From NCBI GenBank assembly GCA_021812785.1, contig JAKAMR010000018.1, positions 1-32,963 of the forward strand: a stretch of 32,963 nt of DNA, read 5' to 3'. This stretch comes from Nitrospirota bacterium. GTDB taxonomy: Bacteria > Nitrospirota > Thermodesulfovibrionia > Thermodesulfovibrionales > JdFR-88. Positions 7,584 to 15,425 of this stretch are shown here, in pieces. The notes beneath the pieces were generated by a model, which saw only the letters and a program-made list of their open reading frames with translations, made no database searches and was not told the origin of the DNA. The position numbers and the translations under genes were made by a program. Each line of letters begins with the position of its first letter. Positions within the stretch are counted from its first letter, which is position 1.

Positions 7584-8492
7584 ATGAAGGCCATATGGAA
7601 AGGCAGCATCAACTTTGCCCTTGTCAGCATCCGGGTAAAACTGTACGCCGCCACACAGAGGAAGGAGCTGTCCTTCAAGCTGCTCCACAAGGCCGACAAC
7701 GCCCCCATAGAATACCGGCGGCACTGCCCGCAGGACAACAAAGACCTGTCCTGGGATGAGATAGTCCGCGGATATGAGTACAGGAAGCGGAAGTTTGTGG
7801 TCATCACGGGGGATGAGTTCAAGGCCCTTCCGCAGTTTGCCTCAAAATCCATAAACATCGAGGGGTTTGTGGGGGCGGGCGAGATACCTTCCATATACTT
7901 TGACAAGGTCTATTACATGGAGCCGGACGAGGGAAGCGAGCGGCCTTACGGGCTGCTCAGGGAGGCCATAAGAGAAACCGGCAAGACCGCCATGGCCAGG
8001 GTGGCACTGAAGGAAAAGGAGCATCTGGCGGCGCTTGGCGTCCACGGGGACGTCCTGCTGCTCCAAACGCTTCTTTACCAGGAGGAGGTGGCAGACCCGA
8101 AGGAACTCAGCATCCCTGAAGTGAAGCCCAACAAAGACGAGCTTTCGCTGGCAAAAGAGCTTATCAACAGGTTCGCGGTGAAATTCGACCCTTCCAGGTA
8201 CAAAGACACCTACCGCGAGGCGCTGATGAACGTCATAAACGCAAAGATAGAAGGCAGGGAGATAAAATTGGCGCCCGCGGCGCCCCCCGGTCCCAAGGTG
8301 GTGAGCCTGATGGAGGCCCTCCGCAAGAGCCTCGAAAAACCGCCCCGCGGTGAGGCCGGGCTTAAAGCGAAAGAACAAAAAGGCGAAAAAAGCAAAAAAG
8401 GCGAAAAAAACGAAAAAAACGGACTCAGGCGCGGGGGCCGGAAGACCCATGGGAACGGCCGCGCCCTTGCCCATTCCAAAGGAGGCGCTTAA
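7584..8492 (+). CDS. ku: Bacterial Ku, DNA end-binding protein of non-homologous end joining
   Basis: A 302-residue Ku. It opens with MKAIWKGSINFALVSIRVKLY, the hallmark N-terminus. The beta-barrel ring includes RHCPQDNKDLSWDEIVRGYEY and VYYMEPDEGSERPYGLLREA. Bacterial Ku is a homodimer that encircles DNA ends and recruits the ligase LigD, which is not in this window. The ATG at 7584 is preferred over the in-frame TTG at 7578 because it matches family starts and the promoter. The last 40 residues form a Lys/Gly-rich tail, as in DNA-binding Ku tails. The A-rich tract encoding it (about 8360-8435) is also lysine-rich in the +1 frame, so tail sequence and length may vary through slippage. It diverges from dsrA. 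Confidence 0.96.
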   Translation: MKAIWKGSINFALVSIRVKLYAATQRKELSFKLLHKADNAPIEYRRHCPQDNKDLSWDEIVRGYEYRKRKFVVITGDEFKALPQFASKSINIEGFVGAGEIPSIYFDKVYYMEPDEGSERPYGLLREAIRETGKTAMARVALKEKEHLAALGVHGDVLLLQTLLYQEEVADPKELSIPEVKPNKDELSLAKELINRFAVKFDPSRYKDTYREALMNVINAKIEGREIKLAPAAPPGPKVVSLMEALRKSLEKPPRGEAGLKAKEQKGEKSKKGEKNEKNGLRRGGRKTHGNGRALAHSKGGA

Positions 8493-8497
8493 ACACC

Positions 8498-8728
8498 ATG
8501 AGCAGAGTCTATCTTCTTGCGAACGTCATCCCCGGAAAAGAGCAGACCATCCGTGATACGCTGAGGGGCATCGGAGGCGTCAAGGAGGCGGACGTCGTCA
8601 CTGGGCAATACGATATCATCGCCGCCCTGGAGGCCAAGGACACCAACGATATATTCAACAAAATATTAAAAAGGGTCAGGAAGGTAAGAGGACTCACCAG
8701 AACGGAGACCTTCGTGGCCGTGGAATAG
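8498..8728 (+). CDS. Stand-alone Lrp/AsnC ligand-binding (RAM) domain protein
   Basis: A 76-residue protein made only of the AsnC_trans_reg/RAM alpha-beta sandwich: VYLLANVIPGKEQTIRDTL, then GGVKEADVVTGQYDIIAALEAKD and RVRKVRGLTRTETFVAVE. The helix-turn-helix DNA-binding half of Lrp is absent. Stand-alone RAM proteins form dimers or octamers that bind amino acids and may modulate other regulators; the ligand here is unknown. It starts 5 nt after ku. Its GGAGG (8480-8484) lies inside the ku tail, 13 nt from the ATG, an unusually long spacing. Co-transcription with ku is likely. The amino acid permease 1.3 kb downstream makes amino acid sensing a reasonable but unproven guess. Confidence 0.9.
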   Translation: MSRVYLLANVIPGKEQTIRDTLRGIGGVKEADVVTGQYDIIAALEAKDTNDIFNKILKRVRKVRGLTRTETFVAVE

Positions 8729-8847
8729 GATTTTATTTTTTCAGACGCCGGGAGGCCCCGTCTTCGCACATAAGCCCCCTGAGTTTCAGTTATAATTACT
8801 AAGACGGTTAGAAGTATTGCGGCACAGCTTGTTTTTTTAAAAACCCT

Positions 8848-9336
8848 TTGAGCAGGAAGAAAGACAGGAAAAATTACAAGGCTGAGAGGCAGGGCGGCGA
8901 GATGCGCGTCCTGTCCGCCCGCGGAGACGCGCAAAGGGCAGAGCGGCTGCGGGAGGTCCTGGCGGAGTTGATCGAAGTAAACAAAAGCACACCTGTTATA
9001 GTGGAGGGGAAAAAAGACGCCCTGGCCTTGAGGTCCCTGGGCCTCGATGGTGAGATAATAACGCTGCACAGGGGGCAAAACCTTTACGAGTTCTCCGAAG
9101 AGATAATTGAAAGTTACGGGACGGCCGTTCTCCTGTTGGACTGGGACCAGAGAGGGGACCAGATGACAAAAGCCCTGGAGGAAAGCCTTGAGGGGCATTT
9201 CGAGGAATTCCACGGCTTCCGCGAGATAATCAGGGCAATGTGCCAGAAGGACATCAAGGACATAGAATCCATACCCACGCTCCTGAGGAGGCTCGAAGGT
9301 TTTTTTGCGGGACCAGTTACCCCATCTGCCGAATAA
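8848..9336 (+). CDS. Small Toprim-domain protein
   Basis: A 162-residue protein with a Toprim fold: the conserved Glu53 in PVIVEGKKDALALRSLG and the metal-binding Asp98-x-Asp100 in VLLLDWDQRGDQ. Toprim domains bind Mg2+ and carry out phosphodiester chemistry in primases, topoisomerases, OLD nucleases and RNase M5. The size and lone domain resemble RNase M5-like or archaeal small-primase-like Toprim proteins, so the substrate is uncertain. The TTG start at 8848 is not secure; the in-frame ATG at 8902 keeps the whole domain and is preceded by a purine-rich GGCGGCGAG. A TATAAT at 8791-8796 could serve as its -10 box, with no clear -35. The 3' end overlaps the next gene by 32 nt. Confidence 0.82.
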   Translation: MSRKKDRKNYKAERQGGEMRVLSARGDAQRAERLREVLAELIEVNKSTPVIVEGKKDALALRSLGLDGEIITLHRGQNLYEFSEEIIESYGTAVLLLDWDQRGDQMTKALEESLEGHFEEFHGFREIIRAMCQKDIKDIESIPTLLRRLEGFFAGPVTPSAE

Positions 9337-9682
9337 GACCCGCCTGGGCAGGAGCGCCGAGCAGCAGGCGGTAAACTACCTGGGAAAACAGGGCTATAAG
9401 ATAGTCTGCCGCAATTTCCGCATCAGGCGGGCGGAAATCGACATAATAGCCATGCACGAGGGGTGGCTTGTGTTCGTAGAGGTAAAGGCCAGGAGCTCAG
9501 GACTTTTCGGGGGGCCCGCCGAGGCCGTGGACCCTAGGAAGCAGGACAGGATAGTAAAGGCGGCCAGGGGGTACATGGCGCTAAAAAAAACCGAGCTGCC
9601 GGCGCGCTTTGACGTTATAACCATCGGCCCCGCCGGGCTGGAGCACATAAAGGATGCTTTTGAATCCCTTGACAACTATTAA
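9305..9682 (+). CDS. YraN family (UPF0102) predicted endonuclease
   Basis: A 125-residue protein of the YraN/UPF0102 family. It shows the restriction-endonuclease-like core EIDIIAMHEGWLVFVEVKARSS, with the Asp and the Glu-x-Lys typical of PD-(D/E)xK nucleases, preceded by GRSAEQQAVNYLGKQGYKIVCRNFR. The biological role of the family is poorly defined; its fold is that of Holliday-junction resolvases. The TTG at 9305 is the furthest upstream start and overlaps the Toprim gene by 32 nt, which implies coupling. In many bacteria yraN neighbours rnhB and rplS; here it sits with Toprim and Ku genes instead, a cluster of DNA-acting enzymes. Confidence 0.92.
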   Translation: MRDQLPHLPNKTRLGRSAEQQAVNYLGKQGYKIVCRNFRIRRAEIDIIAMHEGWLVFVEVKARSSGLFGGPAEAVDPRKQDRIVKAARGYMALKKTELPARFDVITIGPAGLEHIKDAFESLDNY

Positions 9683-9705
9683 AAATAACCATTAAATTAT
9701 TAGCA

Positions 9706-10035
9706 GTGTCAAAAGACAGGACCATATTCGAGCTCCAGGCGGAAATCTGCAAGACCATAGCAAGCCCAAAGCGGCTTGAGATAATGAACGCCCTTAAAAG
9801 CGGCGAAAAGAGCGTGACGGAGCTGGTCGAGATACTGGGAGTTCCAAAGGCCAACGTCTCCCAGCACCTGGCGATGATGCGCCACAAGGGAATACTGAAG
9901 ACCAGGCGCGACGGGGTGAACATTTACTACAGCATATCCAACCTGAAGGTAATAGAGGCCTGCAACCTGATGAGAGAGGTCATGGCCGATATGCTCAACG
10001 AAAGAAAAAAGATAGCAAAACTCATAGAGCTTTAG
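9706..10035 (+). CDS. ArsR-family winged-helix transcriptional regulator
   Basis: A 109-residue ArsR/SmtB-type repressor. IASPKRLEIMNALKSGEKSVTELVEILGVPKANVSQHLAMMRHKGIL covers the winged helix, with the recognition helix in KANVSQHLAMM. The wing is TRRDGVNIYYSI. The alpha-3 metal site Cys-Val-Cys of arsenic sensors is absent; the only cysteines are Cys15 and the one in VIEACNLM, so classical metal sensing is unlikely. The start is GTG at 9706 without a strong ribosome site, 23 nt after yraN. It lies 22 nt upstream of the permease and probably shares its transcript. The ligand is unknown. Confidence 0.92.
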   Translation: MSKDRTIFELQAEICKTIASPKRLEIMNALKSGEKSVTELVEILGVPKANVSQHLAMMRHKGILKTRRDGVNIYYSISNLKVIEACNLMREVMADMLNERKKIAKLIEL

Positions 10036-10057
10036 TGAGAAAAAACCCGCCTTCCCG

Positions 10058-11557
10058 ATGAAAAGACTTCTTCTTAAAAAAACCCTGGAATCTCTGCAGG
10101 AAGAGGCATTCGATGAAAAGCACAGCCTGAGGAGATCCATAGGGCCAGTAAACCTGGTGCTCCTGGGTATAGGCGTGATAATCGGGGCGGGAATATTCGT
10201 CCTTACAGGTCAGGCGGCCGCCCAGAACGCCGGTCCCGGCATAGTCCTTTCCTTCCTTCTTGCTGCAATAGCCTGCGGATTCTCAGGTCTCTGTTATGCG
10301 GAGTTCTCCTCGATGATACCCATCGCGGGCAGCGCTTATACATACGCTTATGCCACCCTTGGGCAGTTCCTGGCCTGGATAATCGGCTGGGACCTCATCC
10401 TGGAATACACTCTGGGTGCAACTACCGTCTCCATAGGCTGGTCCGGTTACTTCATAAGCTTCGTCAAGGGGCTTGGCATTAATTTCCCTGCCGCGCTCTC
10501 AGGTCCGCCCCTTGGTTTTGATCCGGTCCTGCACAAGTGGTTTTTAACCGGGGCGCTGTTCAACCTGCCGGCAGTGGCGCTTGTGGCCTTCATAACTGTG
10601 ATCCTGGTGCTGGGCATCAGGGAGTCCGCCGCCCTGAACGCGGCGGTCGTATTCATCAAGGTGGCCATTCTTTTTGCCTTCATAGGGCTAGGGATCCACT
10701 TCATAAAACCGGCGCTCTGGCACCCGTTCATACCCAAAAACAGCGGGCAGTTCGGTATTTTCGGCGTTAGCGGGGTGCTGCGCGGGGCGGGCGTAATATT
10801 TTTTGCCTACATAGGGTTTGACGCGGTCTCCACGCTGGCGCAGGAGGCCAAAAACCCGAAAAGGGACATGCCCATTGGCATACTGGGCAGCCTTTTTATC
10901 TGCACGGTGCTCTATGTGGTGGTCTCGCTGGTTCTGACAGGGGTTGTTCACTACACCAAGCTGAATGTGCCCGCGCCCTTTGCGGTGGCGCTGGACGCGA
11001 TGAAACTATACTGGTTCTCCCCTCTTTTGAAGGTGGGGGCGATAGCCGGATTGACCTCAACCGTCCTGGTCCTTCTGCTTGGGCAGTCCAGGATATTTTT
11101 CACGATGGCAAAAGACAGGCTCCTTCCACACTGGGCCTCGAAGGTGCATCCAAGGTTCAGGACGCCTTATATAAACACGATAATTACTGGAGTGGTCACG
11201 GCGGCGGCATCCGCCATTCTGCCGCTTGGGATAGTGGGCGAGATGGTGAGCATCGGCACCCTGCTTGCCTTTGCCATAGTCTGCGCCGGAGTGCTGGTAT
11301 TAAGGCGTACCCATCCGGAGGCAAAAAGGGTTTTCAAGGCGCCGGGTGGCACGGCTACCCCGGTTCTGGGCATCATCTCCTGTTTTTACCTTATGGCCGG
11401 GCTGCCGGCCGCCACCTGGATGAGGCTGGTAATATGGCTGGTGGCGGGGCTTTTCATCTACTTTGCCTATGGCAGAAGACACGCCAGCGTACACCTGGCA
11501 ACAAGGGCTTCCATCAAGGGCAAAATCATTCCCGCTGAAACAGAACCTTTAAAATAA
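10058..11557 (+). CDS. APC-family amino acid permease (cationic amino acid transporter type)
   Basis: A 499-residue polytopic membrane protein with about 12 transmembrane helices. The first has the substrate-site motif GIGVIIGAGIFVLTG that defines APC transporters. Further family signatures are YAEFSSMIPIAGSAYTYAYATLG and FFAYIGFDAVSTLAQEAKNPKRDMPIGI, typical of the CAT/YfnA subfamily of basic or broad-range amino acid transporters. It sits 22 nt after the arsR-like gene, whose product may control it. The exact substrate cannot be read from the sequence. The hydrophilic N-terminal 30 residues are cytoplasmic. An AT-rich 7-bp inverted repeat just downstream (about 11552-11574) is too weak to call a terminator. 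Confidence 0.95.
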   Translation: MKRLLLKKTLESLQEEAFDEKHSLRRSIGPVNLVLLGIGVIIGAGIFVLTGQAAAQNAGPGIVLSFLLAAIACGFSGLCYAEFSSMIPIAGSAYTYAYATLGQFLAWIIGWDLILEYTLGATTVSIGWSGYFISFVKGLGINFPAALSGPPLGFDPVLHKWFLTGALFNLPAVALVAFITVILVLGIRESAALNAAVVFIKVAILFAFIGLGIHFIKPALWHPFIPKNSGQFGIFGVSGVLRGAGVIFFAYIGFDAVSTLAQEAKNPKRDMPIGILGSLFICTVLYVVVSLVLTGVVHYTKLNVPAPFAVALDAMKLYWFSPLLKVGAIAGLTSTVLVLLLGQSRIFFTMAKDRLLPHWASKVHPRFRTPYINTIITGVVTAAASAILPLGIVGEMVSIGTLLAFAIVCAGVLVLRRTHPEAKRVFKAPGGTATPVLGIISCFYLMAGLPAATWMRLVIWLVAGLFIYFAYGRRHASVHLATRASIKGKIIPAETEPLK

Positions 11558-11662
11558 GAGCAAAACCTTATTTGACGGGGCTTGCGGCATCTTTTATATT
11601 ATTAATAGTGCATAAAAATTTTAATTTTTAATTTTTTTCTCAAGCGGAGGATCAGACTCAAA

Positions 11663-11986
11663 ATGCCAATATACGAATATGCGTGCGAAAAATGTAACAA
11701 GCGGTTGGAGGTGTTCCAGAAATTCAGCGACCCGCTTCTTACCGAATGTCCAGATTGCAAGGGCAAGTTAAAAAAGCTGGTCTCTAACACCTCTTTTGTA
11801 CTTAAAGGCACCGGCTGGTACGTTACGGATTTCGCCGGCAAAAAAAACCCCGGCAGTTCAGCCGGCAAGGCGCACAAAAAAAGCGGAGACAAGGATAAGG
11901 CGGTTGAAAAGACGGAAAAATCCACTGAAGCCAAGACGGAGAGCAAGGCCGCCCCGGCCACTAACAGTTCACCTAATAACCCGTAG
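11663..11986 (+). CDS. FmdB-family zinc-ribbon protein
   Basis: A 107-residue protein. The N-terminal 45 residues are the FmdB/CxxC_CxxC_SSSS zinc ribbon: [11 protein letters not shown] gives Cys8 and Cys11, and TECPDC gives Cys29 and Cys32. The conserved GTGWYVTDF follows. The C-terminal half is a low-complexity Lys/Ser/Ala/Glu tail and probably disordered. Family members are annotated as putative regulatory proteins after FmdB of methylotrophic formamidase loci; the molecular role is not established. GGAGG lies upstream of the ATG. It follows the permease by 105 nt and precedes the TIM-barrel gene by 42 nt. Confidence 0.9.
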   Translation: MPIYEYACEKCNKRLEVFQKFSDPLLTECPDCKGKLKKLVSNTSFVLKGTGWYVTDFAGKKNPGSSAGKAHKKSGDKDKAVEKTEKSTEAKTESKAAPATNSSPNNP

Positions 11987-12028
11987 CAAACCGCAGCAAA
12001 AGCAAAATAAAACAAAGAGCATAAAAGC

Positions 12029-12817
12029 TTGTTAACCAAAAACCCGCACGTTCATATGCCGTTTGGAAGGCTTTTGGAGTTCGCACCGCTCTGCCGGGAA
12101 AACGGTTTTGACCTGGAGCTCTATATACAGGCCTGCGACATGGATCTTTTGGCCCCTGAAAGTGCATCCGATCAAAAGAAAATGCGGCTGGAAGAGACAT
12201 TAAAACTCCTTGACTATGGGCCTGAACTGAGCGTCCATGCACCTTTTATGGACCTGTCTCCGGGTGCGGTAGACGAAAAAATACGCGCGGTGACCATCGA
12301 CCGGTTTGGAAAGACCCTGGACTTGGCCGGCGCGCTGGGCGCCGGAACCATAGTATTTCATTCCGGGTACGAGAAATGGAAATATTCGCTCCGGGTGGAC
12401 CTCTGGCTTGAAAGATCCGTGCTTACCTGGGAGTCCCTGCTAAAGCGGGCGCAAAAGGCGGGCATAAGGATAGCGGTCGAAAACATATTCGAGGACAGCC
12501 CGGAAAACCTGGAGGCGCTTTTTGGCGTGCTTGGCTGCGAAAGTTTCGGCCTCTGTTTCGATACGGGGCATTTCAATCTTTTCTCAAAATCCCTGGCGCT
12601 GGAGGACTGGCTTTTGCCGCTTAAAAAATACATCATCGAGCTCCACCTGCACGACAACGACGGCTCCGCGGACGCTCACCGCCCGATAGGAGAAGGCACC
12701 TTCCCCTTTGACCGTCTGTTTAAAGAGTTAAGGGGCAGGGAAGAAATCGTGTTTACGGTGGAGGCCCACAACAAGGAGGACGTCTTTAAAAGCCTTGCGC
12801 GGCTGAAAGAGTTTTAG
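12029..12817 (+). CDS. Sugar phosphate isomerase/epimerase family (AP endonuclease 2-like TIM barrel) protein
   Basis: A 262-residue TIM barrel of the xylose-isomerase-like/AP endonuclease 2 superfamily. Metal-binding and barrel-end motifs appear in order: HVHMPF (strand 1), LSVHAPF, TIVFHSGY, IAVENIFED (Glu ligand), LCFDTGHFNLF (Asp/His), ELHLHDND (His) and FTVEAHN (Glu). The start is taken as TTG at 12029 because the next ATG (12056) would cut off the HVH of strand 1. No ribosome site is evident. The superfamily includes isomerases, epimerases, dehydratases and endonuclease IV. Endonuclease IV is longer and has more zinc ligands, so an isomerase-type role is likelier. The substrate is unknown. 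Confidence 0.85.
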   Translation: MLTKNPHVHMPFGRLLEFAPLCRENGFDLELYIQACDMDLLAPESASDQKKMRLEETLKLLDYGPELSVHAPFMDLSPGAVDEKIRAVTIDRFGKTLDLAGALGAGTIVFHSGYEKWKYSLRVDLWLERSVLTWESLLKRAQKAGIRIAVENIFEDSPENLEALFGVLGCESFGLCFDTGHFNLFSKSLALEDWLLPLKKYIIELHLHDNDGSADAHRPIGEGTFPFDRLFKELRGREEIVFTVEAHNKEDVFKSLARLKEF

Positions 12818-12834
12818 GCCGGATCTCTAAAAAC

Positions 12835-14022
12835 TCAGAGCACCTTGCACTGGTTCCTCATTGCAAACCCGCGCAGTTTTGGCAGCTCTCCCGCCCCCCC
12901 AGGGCCGCCGGCCCGTATCAGATCCGATTTATAAAGGGCCATCACCTTATGCGTCTGTCCCATCGTGCCAGGAAGAAGCAGGCCCTTTATCCGGAGGATG
13001 TCCTGCTGTCCAAGGCCTTCGAGTATATCTTCCATCCCCAGTGAAACCAAATACGTGCCCTGCGGGCAAAAGCCCGCGCACCTGAAACCTTCGCGCTCTC
13101 CCCACCTTGCCAGGGCTGAAAAATTCACGTGCGCCGTTATGTCCATGCGGCCAGGCTCTTTGTACGGGTCCTCGCTCACCCTGTGCCCCTTGTAACAAAG
13201 GAGGGTCCCACGGTCCCGCTCCGGGCCGTAATAGTCCCAGGCAGGATACCCGTAGTCTATTACAAGCAGGAAGGAGCCTCCCTTAAAGGCCTCTCCGGCT
13301 TCCCGGAGCCATCCCCTGACATCCAGGTTCACCTCCGTCCGGTAAAAACCCGCAGGTAGCCTTCCGCCGGGGACGAACTCCCGTATGTATTCTTCGATCT
13401 CGGGGATTGAGGGCGGAGCAAGCGTTTCATAAAAGAGACCTTTTCCCGCGTCAAAGCCGGCATAAACCTCCATAAGTTCGTCCCCCCGCATCTGCACCAG
13501 ATGGACGGGGAAGGCGTCCAGAAGCTCATTGGCCAGTATCATCCCTTTTTCTTCTTTTGTCTCTCCCAGACGCGCATCCCGGAAGACCTTTTTGTTTTTT
13601 TGGTGTCTGTCTAAAAGCTCATCCTGGAAACTCTCCAGCGCGGGGTTAAGCTCTATCAGCCGGTAGGTAACAGCGTCGTAGAGCTCCCCGTTTTTTGCCT
13701 CTATATGATCCAGTATGTCTTTTGCCAGATATCCCTTTCCCGGCCCCTGCTCTATTACCGCAAAAGGTCCTTTGCCAAGCACAGTCCACATCTCTTCTAT
13801 CTGCTTTGCGATCATCTGGCCAAAGGCGGGGTGCAGGTGCGGGCTGGTATAGAAGTCCCCCGCCTTGCCTATCTGCGCGCCGGGCTCCGTGTAATAACCG
13901 AGACCGGGCTCGTAGAGCGCCATCCTCATGAACTCCCTGAACGTGATAGGGCCCCCGGCAACTATCCGTTCCCCTATTTTCCGGCCAAGCGGGTCTTGGT
14001 CTTTTTGCATTTTCTGGCTCAT
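12835..14022 (-). CDS. MidA/NDUFAF7-family (DUF185) SAM-dependent methyltransferase
   Basis: A 395-residue class I methyltransferase of the MidA/NDUFAF7 family. The N-terminus has ITFREFMRMALYEPGLGYYT and GDFYTSPHLHPAFGQMIA. The SAM loop is VIEQGPGKGYLAKDIL. ILANELLDAFPVH and LLVIDYGYPAWDYY are the other conserved blocks. The mitochondrial relative NDUFAF7 symmetrically dimethylates an arginine in complex I subunit NDUFS2; bacterial targets are undefined. It converges with the TIM-barrel gene, 17 nt away, with no terminator seen. The ATG at 14022 has no ribosome site and follows a very AT-rich leader that includes a TAGAAT close to the start. Confidence 0.93.
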   Translation of the reverse strand: MSQKMQKDQDPLGRKIGERIVAGGPITFREFMRMALYEPGLGYYTEPGAQIGKAGDFYTSPHLHPAFGQMIAKQIEEMWTVLGKGPFAVIEQGPGKGYLAKDILDHIEAKNGELYDAVTYRLIELNPALESFQDELLDRHQKNKKVFRDARLGETKEEKGMILANELLDAFPVHLVQMRGDELMEVYAGFDAGKGLFYETLAPPSIPEIEEYIREFVPGGRLPAGFYRTEVNLDVRGWLREAGEAFKGGSFLLVIDYGYPAWDYYGPERDRGTLLCYKGHRVSEDPYKEPGRMDITAHVNFSALARWGEREGFRCAGFCPQGTYLVSLGMEDILEGLGQQDILRIKGLLLPGTMGQTHKVMALYKSDLIRAGGPGGAGELPKLRGFAMRNQCKVL

Positions 14023-14069
14023 TTTTTATTATTCTAATAAAAAATAAAAGGCTTTTCAGGGATTAATGC

Positions 14070-14210
14070 GGGGGCGGTTGATATGAGCGCAACGGGTGCT
14101 GCGGGCGCGTCACATGAAGTAGCGGCAACCTGGAGACCCCGTGCGGTATACACGGTATGCTGGCAAACAAGGTGAGACAGCACTTAGCGGAGCGAATGCC
14201 GTCCGCCCCC
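14070..14210 (+). ncRNA. Candidate structured RNA of about 140 nt, strand uncertain
   Basis: GC-rich noncoding segment between a divergent gene pair. GGGGGCGG (14070-14077) pairs perfectly with CCGCCCCC (14203-14210), closing the whole segment. Inside, ACGG (14092-14095) pairs with CCGT (14199-14202), directly stacked on the outer stem's right arm. GTGCTG (14096-14101) pairs with CAGCAC (14178-14183), and TCAC (14110-14113) with GTGA (14172-14175). An apical hairpin is formed by CCGTG (14139-14143) and CACGG (14151-14155). A T7 run follows at 14242 on the plus strand. The SRP, RNase P, tmRNA and 6S signatures I know were not found. Confidence 0.4.
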
Positions 14211-14288
14211 ACCCTGCATCTTCCCGGTTCTCGTTTTGCCGTTTTTTTAGGGGGCATGCAGCGCTTTTTTTATTTTTTCCCGTTAGGT

Positions 14289-14294
14289 TATAAT
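14289..14294 (+). promoter_or_regulatory. TATAAT -10 box abutting the GNAT gene start
   Basis: A perfect TATAAT ends six bases before the A of the ATG at 14300, which predicts a leaderless transcript. The -35 region is a T-rich tract without a good TTGACA match. The arrangement repeats that seen at ku. Confidence 0.5.
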
Positions 14295-14299
14295 TTTCC

Positions 14300-15424
14300 A
14301 TGGCTAAGATAACCCAGGTAAAGACGAAATGCGACCTGCTTAATTTTATCAAGTTCCCGCTTTCGCACCTTTACAAAAACGACCCGTTTTATTCTCCCAT
14401 GCCCATCTTCGAACAGAAAAAACTCTTCGATCCAGCTAAAAACCCTGTTTACAAGGATGCGGACATAAAACTCTTCCTTCTGGAAAAAGACGGAAAAATA
14501 GCGGGCAGGGTGGCATCCGTGGTGAACAGAAGACATCTGGAATACCATAATGACGGGGCGGGGTTCTTCGGGTTTTACGAATCCATAAATGATGCTTCCG
14601 TTGCCCAGGCCCTTCTTGACCGCGCCTCCTCCGAGCTTAAGGACGCGGGGCTAAAAACGATGCGTGGGCCAATGAACTTTTCAACGAACGATGAGTGCGC
14701 CTTCCAACTGGAAGGATACGAGCAGCCACCCATGATAATGACTCCTTATAACCCTTCCTGGTATAACAGCCTTATGGAGGCCTGCGGGATGAAAAAATCC
14801 AAGGATCTCCTGGCTTTTATCAGGGACATGGCGCTGCCCTTGCCTGAAAAGGTCAGCCGCGTTGCGGCAATAGCCGAAAGAAAGGGAGTAACCGTCCGCC
14901 TGGCCGACATGAAAAACCTGCACCGGGAGATATCCATTTTCCGGGATGTTTATAATGACTCCTGGAAAGACAACTGGGGTTTCCTTCCGATCACGGTGGA
15001 GGAAGTGGACGTCATAACCACCCAGCTTAAAAGCGTGCTTGTTCCCGAGCTGACGATAATAGCGGAGACCGGTGACGGCCAGCCGGTAGGCTTTTTGGGG
15101 ATGGTGCCGGACATGAACCAGGTCCTGAGGGTCCTGCGCGGAAGGCTCACCCCGCTTGGGATAATAAAGGCCGTCCACCGTTCGAGAAAGATAGATGCGC
15201 TAAGACTCATGCTGCTTGGCGTGAAGGAAAATTGGAGGGGCCGCGGGGTGGAAGCCCTGATGATAAAGAAGGGATTTGAGGGCATCAAGAGCTTCAAGGA
15301 CAAATACAGGCAGATAGAGTTCTCTTGGATACTGGAAGATAACCTGCCCATAATCTATATCTCGGAGATGATAGGCGGCAGCGTGTACAAGAAATACAGG
15401 ATATACGAAAAAGAGATTTTTTAG
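14300..15424 (+). CDS. GNAT-superfamily N-acetyltransferase-like protein
   Basis: A 374-residue protein whose C-terminal half has the acetyl-CoA-binding motif A, LLGVKENWRGRGVEALMIKKGFE, followed by a beta-bulge and helix region. The N-terminal half is typical of a long GNAT-like family in anaerobes: FIKFPLSHLYKNDPFYSPMPIFEQKKLFDP, then MRGPMNFSTNDECAFQLEGYEQPPMIMTPYNPSWY. I know of no established substrate for that family. The ATG at 14300 has no ribosome site but a TATAAT immediately upstream. It converges tail-to-tail with the glycosyltransferase with a single base between stops, so antisense read-through is likely. Confidence 0.85.
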   Translation: MAKITQVKTKCDLLNFIKFPLSHLYKNDPFYSPMPIFEQKKLFDPAKNPVYKDADIKLFLLEKDGKIAGRVASVVNRRHLEYHNDGAGFFGFYESINDASVAQALLDRASSELKDAGLKTMRGPMNFSTNDECAFQLEGYEQPPMIMTPYNPSWYNSLMEACGMKKSKDLLAFIRDMALPLPEKVSRVAAIAERKGVTVRLADMKNLHREISIFRDVYNDSWKDNWGFLPITVEEVDVITTQLKSVLVPELTIIAETGDGQPVGFLGMVPDMNQVLRVLRGRLTPLGIIKAVHRSRKIDALRLMLLGVKENWRGRGVEALMIKKGFEGIKSFKDKYRQIEFSWILEDNLPIIYISEMIGGSVYKKYRIYEKEIF

Positions 15425-15425
15425 T

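Noticed and set aside
11552..11574. AT-rich inverted repeat AAATAAG/CTTATTT after the permease as a terminator
   Set aside because: The stem is too weak and lacks a U-tract; the FmdB gene follows in the same direction.
14070..14210. SRP 4.5S RNA, because of the GGGGG...CCCCCACCC ends
   Set aside because: The invariant apical loop with GGAAGNAGC is absent on both strands, so only an unnamed structured RNA is claimed.
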